Shown here one piece after another: positions 16,672 through 26,088 of a DNA stretch of 64,000 bases; position 1 is the first letter of the stretch; each line of letters begins with the position of its first letter. Source of the DNA: Hoeflea ulvae (lineage in GTDB: Bacteria; Pseudomonadota; Alphaproteobacteria; Rhizobiales; Rhizobiaceae). The notes below the pieces were generated by a model. It was not told the DNA's origin, did no database searches, and worked only from the letters and a program-made list of their open reading frames with translations. A program made the translations under genes and the position numbers. The stretch spans positions 4,285,501 to 4,349,500 of the forward strand of contig NZ_JAOVZQ010000001.1 in assembly GCF_026619435.1 (NCBI RefSeq), written 5' to 3'.

Positions 16672-19600
16672 GAGGCCGATGCCTTTGCTTCCCTGGCTTT
16701 CGTGTGTCGCGTTGCCAGTTCCTCGACAATGTCCTTGTTGTCCACGTCCGCACCCTGTTCGCTCGTTCCCAGGATGCGCAGATAGAGCTTGTGACTGACA
16801 TCGCCCACTGTGGTCGCATCGGTGATATTGTTCAAGGGCAGATTGAAGCCGGTCTTCTGCTGGAAACTCATCCCCAGTTCCATCGCCATCAGGCTGTCGA
16901 TGCCGATATCCCTGATAACCCTTGTCCGGCGGATCTCGCTTGCCGGGATGTGCAATGTCCGGGCAATCTCGCCGGCGACGAGCTCGTAAATATAGGTCTC
17001 CGCCTCATCCGCCGACTTGCCTTCGATGGCGGCGGCGAGATCGAGCTGCCCGTCACTGAGCTCGGACGGATTGAGCTTGAGGATCCGCGAGGGAACATTG
17101 AACAGCGGCGAGCCGACGATTTTGAGGTTCTGCGCCGCGTTCCAGTGGATATCGGCAATATAGATCGCCGCCGCATCGACCGTGCCGGGGTCGATCGACA
17201 GCACTTCGCCCAGCCTGTCGAGCACATCGCCGGAGGTCATCGAGAATTTCTCGAGCCGCTTGGTCAGGGCAGCCTTGGCGTCCTCATCCGTCGTCAGATA
17301 GCCGACATCGGAGATCGCGGAAAAACCGACGGTGAGCGCCGGAAGCTTCATCTGCCGGCGTTCTCTAGCCAGACCCTCGAGATAGCCGTTGGCCGCCACA
17401 TAATTGGCCTGCCCCGGATTGCCGATCAATGTGGTCATCGAGGAAAACATGATGAACTCCCTGATCGGGTCTTTCAGTGTCAGCCTGTGCAGCAATTCGG
17501 CGCCGCGCGCCTTGGTGTCGATAACCGCCTTGTTGCGCTCCGGCGTGAGATTGACCAGCAGCGCGTCATCTAGCTGCATCGCAGCATGGACGATGCCCGA
17601 CAAGGGGCCATCGGCGCGAAGTTGCGTCAGCAGCGCCTTCAGATCGTCTTCCGAGGTCACATCGCAGGCATGGATGCTCACGCGGACACCAAGCCGCCGC
17701 CAGCGGGCAACCTTTTCCGTGCCGCTTTCGCTCAGGGCCCCGCGCAGCGAGGCCAGCGCCAGCCGCCGGCAACCGCGCTCGACGAGCCACTCGCTGGCCG
17801 CAAGCCCAAATCCGCGCGTGCCGCCGAAGACGAGATAAGCGCCATCCGTCTCGTCAAGCCGGATGCTTGCCGGTTTGCGCGCCACCGGATCCTGGCCGGG
17901 CCTTGGCGGCACCACGAGGATCTTGCCGATATGGCCGGATGCCTGCATCAGCCGGAAGGCGTCGCGGATCTCGTCATAGGCAAATTCGCGATAGGGCAGC
18001 ACATAGTTTTCGCCGCTGTCGAACAGCGCCGCGATCCGCTCGAACACATGCGCGGTGATGCCGGGACGCGATTGCAGAAGCTGATCGGCGTCGATGCCGA
18101 AATAGCTGATGTTCTGGCGGAACGGCCGCAGCCCGATCTTTGTGTCGGAATAATAGTCGCGTTTGCCCAGCTCGAGGAAACGCCCGAAGGGCTTGAGCAG
18201 CGAGATGCTCCGCTCCATCGCCTCGCCGAACAGCGAATTGAGCACCACGTCGACGCCGCGGCCATCTGTGATCTCGTGCACGCCGTCGACAAAATCCAGC
18301 GATCGCGAATCGAACACGAAATCGGCGCCCAATGTCCGCAGCAGATCGCGCTTCTCGTCGGTGCCGGCCGTGGCAATCACCCCGGCGCCGACGCCCTTTG
18401 CAATCTGCAGCGCCGCCAGCCCGACTGCGCCCGCGCCGCCATGGACCAGGACGGTTTCGCCGGCCTGCAGGCCACCGAGTTCAACCAGCGCGTAATAGGT
18501 GGTCAGGAACGCCACCGGCAAGGTCGCCCCGGCCACGACAGGCACCGCGTTCGGAAGCTTCGCCACGCCCCGGGCGTCGGTGACCACATGGGTGGCAAAG
18601 GCCTGCGGCGCCACGCCGATGACGCTGTCGCCGACTGAATAATTCTTCACGCCTTCGCCAATTTCGGTGATCCGCCCGGAAAATTCCATGCCGATCGACG
18701 GTCCGGCAAAGCCGTCCTCGAAGGCCTCTTCCGACAGGAGTCCCATCGTCCACATCAGGTCTCGGTAGTTGAGCGCCGTTGCGGCCACTTCCACCCGCAC
18801 CTCGCCGGCCTCGACCGGCCTTTGCGTGGCGACCTCCCAGCCCAGCGTGGCAATCGACGACACCGCATCGCTGCGCACGATCGCCGCCTCGTAGGACCGC
18901 GTCAGGTTCACCCCCGGCGTCGCCGGTCCGGGAACGGCACGGATTTCGCACAAGCCGCCCTTGCCCTGATCCCAATACCATTCCTGGTTGGCGCTTTTCG
19001 TCTCGCAGACCTGGCTGGCGAGCCTGACCTGATCCGCGATCGAAAGATCCGATCCGGAAAGATCGAACGAGTGGATCTCTATCGCCGGATATTCGTTGCG
19101 GGCCACCCGCAGGAACTGCCAGAGCCCGGCATTGCGGGCAGCGGCAAAGCTATCCGAGGCCGTGGCCAGCAGCGGCGCACCGCCGGGCAGCAGGACCGCG
19201 AGTTGCAGCGGCGCGGCGTCGGGATCGGAATCGGAGGCAGCCGGATGGTCAGCGGCCTTGACGAGGAGCGAGGACAGGATCTCGATATTGGCGAGCAGCG
19301 CGCGCGAACCTTCCTCCTCGCCAAAGCTCTCGCACATGACGGTCAGCACGGTGCCGGGCTGCCATTGGTCAGGGCCGCTTTCAAAAACCAGGTCGCTGTC
19401 GGTCTGGACAAGCCAGCGCGGCGCATCGGGTTTCCGGGCCGCGCCAGCCGCAGCATCGATGGTCTGCCGGCTTGCAATCACAATCGAGGCTACGGGCTGA
19501 TCAAGCCCGGCCGGCACGGAGACTTCGCCGCCCCAGGCCAGCATCATGATTTCGCCGATCGGCGTGGCGATCAGAGCCTGGTCACTCTTGCCGACGGCAA

Positions 19601-22600
19601 GCTGCTCGGCGAGGCTCCGCCAGTCTTCGCTGCCCGGCTGATCGCTGATCGGAAACCGGGAATCGAGTGTGCCGGAGAACCAGCCATCGCGCAGGCCGAA
19701 CACGAAGTCGTCGAAGAAGCTGCCGGTATCGACACAGGCGAGAAACGCGCCGCTGTGTTCCAGCACATTGACCAGGAATGTCCGGCCGGGTCCGTCCGCG
19801 GCGAGCTGCTTGTAACTGCCGGTCGACGCGCTGACCACGATGTCGGCATGCAGACCGGCCGGCGGTTCGGCCATCACCTCGACATGCGGGAAGGTGTCGA
19901 AAGCAAGTTCGAGATCACTCCGGCGCCGCTCATTGGTCTCGATCACCGTGAATTTGGCGCCAAACGTCTCGGCCAGCGCCGCCAGGTGCTGCGAGAAGAT
20001 CTTGGAAACCGAAGCCAGCTCGACGATCTGGCGCACCGGCCGGTGCTCCTTCCTGCTGGCTTCCAGTGTCTGGCGCAGGGCCGAAAGCAGATATTGCGTC
20101 CGTGATCCGACCGTGCGTCCGTGGCTGTGAATATGCTCAAGCGTGCTGGCCGACATCTGCTCCATGACGCCATCGCAACCCTCCGGCTCCGTGGCGCCTG
20201 GCCGCAGGTTCAGCGCCGTGTAGTAGGCATCGTTGAGCAGGATCGCCTCGACCGAACGGGCGCCGTCTTCCTTGAAGAATTCCTTCAACAGATCGGCAAA
20301 TTCCGGCAGCGGGCAATCGGCGGCCAGTTGCCAGCTTTCCCCGGCCTCGTCCCAGGACGCCAGATCAACCGGCACCAGGGCCTGAAGGCAACTGACGATG
20401 AAGCAGTCAACGGATTTGTCCGCTCCCAGATCCGCCATCGTCACACGCCCCGACGCAGGCGCCCAACGCCGGGTGACATCATAGGCCGCGCGGAACAATG
20501 CCGCCTTGAGGATTTGCGTGGCATCGGTTTCCGCTGGATCTGCGATGGCCTCGAGATCGAGCGTTGCCAGATCCACCGGTACGTCGGGCCTGAGCGCAGC
20601 GAAATTGTCCACCGGCACCGGCAGATCACTGGCAATTGCCTGATGGTGATAGGTCTGTGCCGACAGGGTTCTCCGCGCCTTCAGATGGGCGCGGCGCAAG
20701 CGGCAATCGCGCAGCCGGGCGACGATGACACCATCGGCATCGAGCAGGTCGAGGTTGGCCTTGATCGAATATTTGCTGGCGCGCTCGATGGAGATGACGG
20801 CCCGCCTGACCACGCAGCCGGGTTGGTAGACCTGGATTGCACCGAAATGCACCGGAATATAGGGCGCAGTGCCGTTGTCCGGCGCGAGGTGACCGAACAG
20901 CCCGACAAGCCCGTGCAGGGCGGCATCGGTCGAAATCGGATGCAATTCATGGCTGACATAGGGGTGACCTTCGCCAGCCGGCGCAGCCAGTTCTATCTCG
21001 AGATGCCTGTCGCCAAACCGCCGGACCTGCTTCAGCAGCTGGAATTGCGGGCCGTAATCCAGTTTGAACCGCTTTGCGATCCTGTAGACATCATCCGCAT
21101 CGATTGTTTCGGTCGGCTCGGCAAGGGGCGTATTGATGGCGGTCGAGGCGGTGCTGGTCGACCGCCGCGTGCGGGCCACGACATTGAGCGACCAGTCCGC
21201 TTCGTTGAGCCGCTCTCGCGACTTGATCTCGACATGACCGGTTTCTGCCGACAGCACGGTCGCCACCTCGAGCACCTTGGTGGACGACAGCGCGAGCGGC
21301 TGCAGGATTTCGAGATTGGTGATTTCGAATGCCTGGTCGCCGTGAAATCTACGCGCGGCTGCAATCACCATGTCGATGAAGGCACTTGCCGGCAAGATCG
21401 CATTGCCGTCGACAACATGCTCGGCCAGGTCTGGATAGAGATGGGCGTCGATATTGTTGTGCCAGACATGGCTGGACAGGTCGACGCGCCAGCCGATCAG
21501 GGTGTGCACGTCACGCCGGCGGTCGCCGTAAAGGTCGAGCGCCTCGATGGTTCTCGGATAGACCGGCGCCTTGGCCTGGAATGGCAGCGGCGGCAGTTGC
21601 GCAAATGCGTTGCGGGCACCGATGGCTCGCGTTGTGTCGAAGGACGCGCCGGAGGCGGCAGCCTTGCAGAAAGACCGGAAGACCGGATCATGTTCGGACG
21701 ATTCCTTGACCTCGAATGTCGAGATCACCGCGCCATTGACCTCTTCGGAGGCAACAAGCTCGCGCAGATAGGAGGCCAGGATCGGCCGCGGGCCGATCTC
21801 GACAAAGACTTCGGTGCCTTGCCGGATCGCGGTCTTCGTGGCTGCGATGAACTGGACCGGGCGCTGGATATTCCGCCACCAGTAATCGGGTCCGAAGTCG
21901 CTGCCCTCCAGGATCTCGCCGGTCACCGACGAAATGCAGGGAATCTCGGTCTTGCGCAAATCGATCGACCCGAAATCCCGGACGAATTCGTCATGGGCCG
22001 ATCCGATCATCGGATGGTGGAAAGGGTAGTCGATATCGAGCACGCGCGCGGCAACGCCTTGCTTGCGGGCAACATCCCTGAAGGCCGAAATCTCGTCGGC
22101 AGGGCCGGAGATGGTCGATGATTTCGGACTGTTGAAGGCAGCGCAGACGATGTTTTCAAGCCCGGCGGCAACCGCCATGGCAACCGCGTCCTCCGCACCC
22201 AGCGCGACGGCAGCCATGCCGCCCTTGCCCGCCAGCGCATGCTGGTATTTCGAACGCAGGAACACGATCTTGACGGCATCGACCAGTGAAATTGCGCCGG
22301 CAAAATGCGCAGCAGCGATCTCGCCGATCGAATGGCCGTAGGTGATGTCGGGCCGCAGCCCGATTTCGGTCAGGCTGTGGGCCAGCGAGATCTGCGTTGC
22401 AAACAGCAGCGGCTGCGCGATCCGGGTGTCGGCCAGTTTGGTCTCGAGCTCGGGATCGGTCAGAAGCTCCGTCAGCGAGAAATCCGCAACAGTGCTGTAA
22501 AGCGCATCGATGACCTCGAAATGCCGCCGGAAACTGGCGGAGTTCTTCAGCGCATTGACACCCATCCCCACCCATTGCGACCCGTTGCCGGAAAACACGA

Positions 22601-24179
22601 AGGCGGTTTTCGCCTGGTTCTGGAAGGTGCGGCCGACCGCCGCGATTTCCGGCGTCTCGTCACTGAGATAACGCTCGATTTCCTCGCTCACCGCGGCCGG
22701 GTCACGCCCGTCCATCACGAAGCGGTGCCGCATGTGATGGCGGTTCGCGCCTATGGCGGAGAAGAGATCGGGAAGCTTGGACGCGTCGGTTGCGGCAAAG
22801 ATTTCCTGATAGGAGCCAAGCAGCTGCCTGAGACTGTCTTCGCTCTGCGCGCTGACAAAGAGGATCTGGTTGTCTGCATCCTGGCGTTTCGGCACCGCGC
22901 GGTCGGGATCGCAGATGACGACATGCGCATTGGTGCCGCCGAATCCGAAGGAATTGACGCCGGCATAGCGGATCTGCTTGGAAGACAACAGGTCAAGCCC
23001 CATCGAGGCAACGCTGACATTGAGTCCCTTGAAATCGATCTCTTCATTGGTGTGTTCGGCATGAAGCGTCGGCGGAAGGAAGTCGTTTTCCAGCGCGAGC
23101 ATCGCCTTCATCAGGCCGACCAGCCCGGATGCGGGCTCCGTATGTCCGACATTCGACTTGACCGAGCCGATCGGGATTGGCGCATTCCGGCGCTGGCCGA
23201 TCTCTTTGCCGATGGCCCAGACTTCCGCGGGGTCTCCCACCTTGGTGCCGGTTCCGTGACCTTCAATGAACGCCATGCGCGAAAGATCGATGTTTTTGCT
23301 CTGGTAGATCGAGCGCAACAGGCTTGCCTGGGCCTCACCCGACGGCAGGGAAATACCGTTGGTATGCCCATCGGAATTCACACCTGTTGCAACGATCCGG
23401 GCATGGCTGCGGTCGCCCATCGCTGCAGCGTGCTCGGTCTTGCGCAGGATGATGGCCACGCCGCCTTCCGAGCGGACATAGCCTTCGCCGTTGTTGCCAT
23501 AGGCCCGGCACAGCCCTTCCGGCGACAGCATGCGCGCCTGCGCAAAGCCGACAAAGGAAAGGGGATGGCCCAGGATATTGATGCTGCCGACAATCGCCGT
23601 GTCGATGTCGCCGACTTCCAGCGCGCGGACCGCCAGATCCAGCGCCACCATGCCCGACGAGCAGGCGGTGTCGATGGTCATGCTCGGCCCGCGAACACCA
23701 AGAACATGCGAAATCCGGTTGGAAACGATCGAAAGCGTGCTTCCGGTCATGAAATAGGGGCTGGCACCGGCCGGATCGCCGACAGCCAGATTGCCATATT
23801 CCACGTTCGAGGCGCCGACATAGACCCCGACCCGCTCATTCTTGAGGTCGTCGGCAGTCAGACTGGCATCTTCCATCGCGCGCCAGACCATTTGCAGGAT
23901 CACGCGCTGCTGCGGATCAAGGCTTTCAGCCTCGCGCGGCGATATTCCGAAGACCGCGTGGTCGATATTCAGGGTATCGGGAACAATGCCTGCGGCAAAG
24001 GTGTAGGTCTTGCCCGGCACACCCATCTGCGGGTGCCAGTAGCGCGACTTGTCCCAACGATCGTCGGGAATCTCGCTGATTGTGCACCTACGCTCACACA
24101 GCAGCGTGAACAGCTCTTCAGGAGTATCGGCACCGGGCACTCGGCACGCACGTCCGACAATTTCAATACTCAAAGGCAA
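16668..24179 (-). CDS. rkpA: RkpA-like type I polyketide / fatty acid synthase
   Basis: 2,503 residues, a single highly reducing module. Order: ketosynthase (about 1-425; Cys 173 in DTACSSG, EGHGTGT, KSNVGHTE), acyltransferase (about 535-850; GHSIGE near 616, YPFHHP specificity loop), dehydratase (about 900-1190; HVVDGNAILP near 919, partner Asp in STDAALHG), a region of about 550 residues resembling a methyltransferase plus structural KR but without a SAM GxGxG motif, enoyl reductase (about 1765-2090; VHGGAGAVG near 1908), ketoreductase (about 2110-2290; GGTRGFG, Ser and Tyr of the QANYVAANGY segment) and carrier domain (DIGIDSLMAM near 2429). All domains for full reduction look active, so a saturated chain is expected. 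No thioesterase: release is probably by the oxoamine synthase translated from the overlapping next gene. Confidence 0.95.
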   Translation of the reverse strand: MPLSIEIVGRACRVPGADTPEELFTLLCERRCTISEIPDDRWDKSRYWHPQMGVPGKTYTFAAGIVPDTLNIDHAVFGISPREAESLDPQQRVILQMVWRAMEDASLTADDLKNERVGVYVGASNVEYGNLAVGDPAGASPYFMTGSTLSIVSNRISHVLGVRGPSMTIDTACSSGMVALDLAVRALEVGDIDTAIVGSINILGHPLSFVGFAQARMLSPEGLCRAYGNNGEGYVRSEGGVAIILRKTEHAAAMGDRSHARIVATGVNSDGHTNGISLPSGEAQASLLRSIYQSKNIDLSRMAFIEGHGTGTKVGDPAEVWAIGKEIGQRRNAPIPIGSVKSNVGHTEPASGLVGLMKAMLALENDFLPPTLHAEHTNEEIDFKGLNVSVASMGLDLLSSKQIRYAGVNSFGFGGTNAHVVICDPDRAVPKRQDADNQILFVSAQSEDSLRQLLGSYQEIFAATDASKLPDLFSAIGANRHHMRHRFVMDGRDPAAVSEEIERYLSDETPEIAAVGRTFQNQAKTAFVFSGNGSQWVGMGVNALKNSASFRRHFEVIDALYSTVADFSLTELLTDPELETKLADTRIAQPLLFATQISLAHSLTEIGLRPDITYGHSIGEIAAAHFAGAISLVDAVKIVFLRSKYQHALAGKGGMAAVALGAEDAVAMAVAAGLENIVCAAFNSPKSSTISGPADEISAFRDVARKQGVAARVLDIDYPFHHPMIGSAHDEFVRDFGSIDLRKTEIPCISSVTGEILEGSDFGPDYWWRNIQRPVQFIAATKTAIRQGTEVFVEIGPRPILASYLRELVASEEVNGAVISTFEVKESSEHDPVFRSFCKAAASGASFDTTRAIGARNAFAQLPPLPFQAKAPVYPRTIEALDLYGDRRRDVHTLIGWRVDLSSHVWHNNIDAHLYPDLAEHVVDGNAILPASAFIDMVIAAARRFHGDQAFEITNLEILQPLALSSTKVLEVATVLSAETGHVEIKSRERLNEADWSLNVVARTRRSTSTASTAINTPLAEPTETIDADDVYRIAKRFKLDYGPQFQLLKQVRRFGDRHLEIELAAPAGEGHPYVSHELHPISTDAALHGLVGLFGHLAPDNGTAPYIPVHFGAIQVYQPGCVVRRAVISIERASKYSIKANLDLLDADGVIVARLRDCRLRRAHLKARRTLSAQTYHHQAIASDLPVPVDNFAALRPDVPVDLATLDLEAIADPAETDATQILKAALFRAAYDVTRRWAPASGRVTMADLGADKSVDCFIVSCLQALVPVDLASWDEAGESWQLAADCPLPEFADLLKEFFKEDGARSVEAILLNDAYYTALNLRPGATEPEGCDGVMEQMSASTLEHIHSHGRTVGSRTQYLLSALRQTLEASRKEHRPVRQIVELASVSKIFSQHLAALAETFGAKFTVIETNERRRSDLELAFDTFPHVEVMAEPPAGLHADIVVSASTGSYKQLAADGPGRTFLVNVLEHSGAFLACVDTGSFFDDFVFGLRDGWFSGTLDSRFPISDQPGSEDWRSLAEQLAVGKSDQALIATPIGEIMMLAWGGEVSVPAGLDQPVASIVIASRQTIDAAAGAARKPDAPRWLVQTDSDLVFESGPDQWQPGTVLTVMCESFGEEEGSRALLANIEILSSLLVKAADHPAASDSDPDAAPLQLAVLLPGGAPLLATASDSFAAARNAGLWQFLRVARNEYPAIEIHSFDLSGSDLSIADQVRLASQVCETKSANQEWYWDQGKGGLCEIRAVPGPATPGVNLTRSYEAAIVRSDAVSSIATLGWEVATQRPVEAGEVRVEVAATALNYRDLMWTMGLLSEEAFEDGFAGPSIGMEFSGRITEIGEGVKNYSVGDSVIGVAPQAFATHVVTDARGVAKLPNAVPVVAGATLPVAFLTTYYALVELGGLQAGETVLVHGGAGAVGLAALQIAKGVGAGVIATAGTDEKRDLLRTLGADFVFDSRSLDFVDGVHEITDGRGVDVVLNSLFGEAMERSISLLKPFGRFLELGKRDYYSDTKIGLRPFRQNISYFGIDADQLLQSRPGITAHVFERIAALFDSGENYVLPYREFAYDEIRDAFRLMQASGHIGKILVVPPRPGQDPVARKPASIRLDETDGAYLVFGGTRGFGLAASEWLVERGCRRLALASLRGALSESGTEKVARWRRLGVRVSIHACDVTSEDDLKALLTQLRADGPLSGIVHAAMQLDDALLVNLTPERNKAVIDTKARGAELLHRLTLKDPIREFIMFSSMTTLIGNPGQANYVAANGYLEGLARERRQMKLPALTVGFSAISDVGYLTTDEDAKAALTKRLEKFSMTSGDVLDRLGEVLSIDPGTVDAAAIYIADIHWNAAQNLKIVGSPLFNVPSRILKLNPSELSDGQLDLAAAIEGKSADEAETYIYELVAGEIARTLHIPASEIRRTRVIRDIGIDSLMAMELGMSFQQKTGFNLPLNNITDATTVGDVSHKLYLRILGTSEQGADVDNKDIVEELATRHTKAREAKASAS

Positions 24180-24471
24180 GCTCGCTTTTCTAGTCGCCTA
24201 AAATGGTTTCTCTCCAGCTTCCCTAGCAAGAAAGTGCATACATTAAGGCCGTTCATTGGATCAAGTTGAAACTCCCGATCCAAGCCACTGTTGCTGTATA
24301 CGCCGAAGCTTTGGATCTGGTCCAGTTTTTGCTTCTTTTTCGGCCTCGTTCCGACACTTCTTACTATATCCGGCCCCGTCGAATCGTGCCTCCGCATCAA
24401 GGCGAGGCGCGTCCCCGGCCGGACCTGGCCGGTGATTCGGCGCTGCAACGCCAAATTGTACCGCAGCGGGC

Positions 24472-25746
24472 TCACGCTTCAAGGCGCGGTGTGTGTTCGC
24501 CCTCCATCCGCGGCGGCACCTCGACGAAGGCATCAGGGCAATTGACGGTGCCGCTGAGGATGCGGGACACGATTTCGGCTATGGCAACCTTGCGCCCCGC
24601 CCTGTTGTAGAAATCGCCCTTGACCTGAACCGTGGCGGCCAGCGCCCGGACATAATCGTCGCACAGATCGGGATCCACCGGCGCGGGGTCGGTCCAGAAA
24701 CTGTCGAGGCCGGCCTGATGCGTCAGCCCCTCGACGTTATAAATGGCGCTGCCCAAAACAATGGTTGGCCGCCCCGACGAAATGCTGTTGAGCCCGACCG
24801 TCGAATTGACCACCACAACGCCGCTGACCTTCGGCATCAACTTGCCGATATCGCCCGTGTCGATAAAGTCGACGCGCGCACCGACACCATGCTCGTCGGC
24901 GATCCGCATCACCACCTTTTCCCAGCGTTCCAGGCCGTTGTCGAGCGGATGCTCCTTGACCACCAGGCGGGTGTGGTCCGGCGCGTGGGCGGCGAAAGAC
25001 CGAATGACTTCCTCAACCATTTCCGACAAATGCGTATAAGGCGAATTCGTCCGGATCTGGTAATCGCTCTGAAGCTGCAGGGCGAGCAGGTAATGAGCCG
25101 GACTCCCCTCTCCCACATAGGCGTCCGGCATCACTTTCGGCCTGCGCAGCATGCGTGGCAACCACATCAGATATTCGTACATCGGGTTGTAATATTTGTC
25201 TGACTGGTAGTGCGGGAAGACCGGACGCCCGAAATAGGCCGCCAGATTGTACAGCACCTCATTGGCCGCTTCATTCCAGAATGAATGCGCATAGCGCACA
25301 ACCAGGTCGACCGGACCGACCTGGCGGGCGATCGCCGATATCTGTTCCGGCTGATTCGGAAAATGCGAAAGCCGCCCCATGCCGCCGCGCTCCAGCGTGA
25401 CCCAGTCCGGACGCAGATAGCCGTACTCGACCGCATGGCACCTTACGCCGAGGTCCTTGGCGACCTCATGAGCGATGCGGTGATAGGGTAGCTGGTCGGC
25501 GTAATAGAGAATATCGGTGATGTTTTCGCCGATGATCAGCTCTCTGACATAGTCAGCCCAATCGGACAGCGGCTTCCTGAAGTTCCGCGCACCGCGCTTC
25601 CACCAGTAAATGCGATCGCCGAGCGAAAAATTGACATGATGCGTCTTCGCCCCCGCATTTTCGAAACCCGTTGCAAGTTCGCGCCAGAACACGGATGGCG
25701 GCCCCTGAAGCAACAAAATGGCAGGATGCGGCACTCGACTTTGCAT
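24472..25746 (-). CDS. KpsS-like capsule polysaccharide protein, copy 1
   Basis: 424 residues, cytoplasmic, matching the Capsule_synth (KpsS/LipB) family in length and signatures: AILLLQGP at the N-terminus, YGYLRPDW, the VVKEHPLDNGLERW block and GVVVVNSTVGLNS with GRPTIVLG. In E. coli-type group 2 capsules KpsS (with KpsC) adds beta-Kdo linker residues to the lipid before polymer assembly. Lies upstream of the PKS gene in the same orientation with a 292-base gap. The ATG at 25746 follows GGAAAG. A second, clearly related gene is divergently transcribed at 26089; no KpsC-length protein occurs in the window. Confidence 0.9.
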   Translation of the reverse strand: MQSRVPHPAILLLQGPPSVFWRELATGFENAGAKTHHVNFSLGDRIYWWKRGARNFRKPLSDWADYVRELIIGENITDILYYADQLPYHRIAHEVAKDLGVRCHAVEYGYLRPDWVTLERGGMGRLSHFPNQPEQISAIARQVGPVDLVVRYAHSFWNEAANEVLYNLAAYFGRPVFPHYQSDKYYNPMYEYLMWLPRMLRRPKVMPDAYVGEGSPAHYLLALQLQSDYQIRTNSPYTHLSEMVEEVIRSFAAHAPDHTRLVVKEHPLDNGLERWEKVVMRIADEHGVGARVDFIDTGDIGKLMPKVSGVVVVNSTVGLNSISSGRPTIVLGSAIYNVEGLTHQAGLDSFWTDPAPVDPDLCDDYVRALAATVQVKGDFYNRAGRKVAIAEIVSRILSGTVNCPDAFVEVPPRMEGEHTPRLEA

Positions 25747-26088
25747 GGATCGACGCTTTCCGTACGCAACAACATCTTGGGGGCCGATCCGGACGACCGC
25801 GCCACGCTGTCATGAATTCTGCGACACTGTTGACGGACAACCGCACGCGCAATTTCCGTTTGCCTCATACTTGATAACGCAAGCAAATGAAATTCAATTG
25901 ACCGTACGAACCGATCAAATAAGGGGATAAATCAACAAACACAACCACTTTGCTATGGGAGTGGCTACAATTTGTTGCCCGGAATACAACACTTCCAGTC
26001 AAGACCAGCGGCTGCAGACTGCGGTTGCCACCTGCCCGTGCATGAATGATAAGTGGCCGACAAGCGACAGCAGTGTTTGGGAATTTTT
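25747..26088. other. Divergent promoter region between two KpsS-like genes
   Basis: 342 bases, AT-richer than its flanks, which fits a bidirectional promoter region. It contains TTGACC at about 25,899 and a TACAAT further right but not at standard spacing, and a short dyad (TGTTG / CAACA) near 25,975. I can call no promoter firmly and see no gene. Confidence 0.5.

Noticed and set aside
20121..24269. Two long plus-strand frames (666 and 654 codons) opposite the PKS
   Set aside because: They mirror the PKS codon pattern and carry no motif, while the minus strand encodes recognisable KS, AT, DH, ER, KR and carrier domains.
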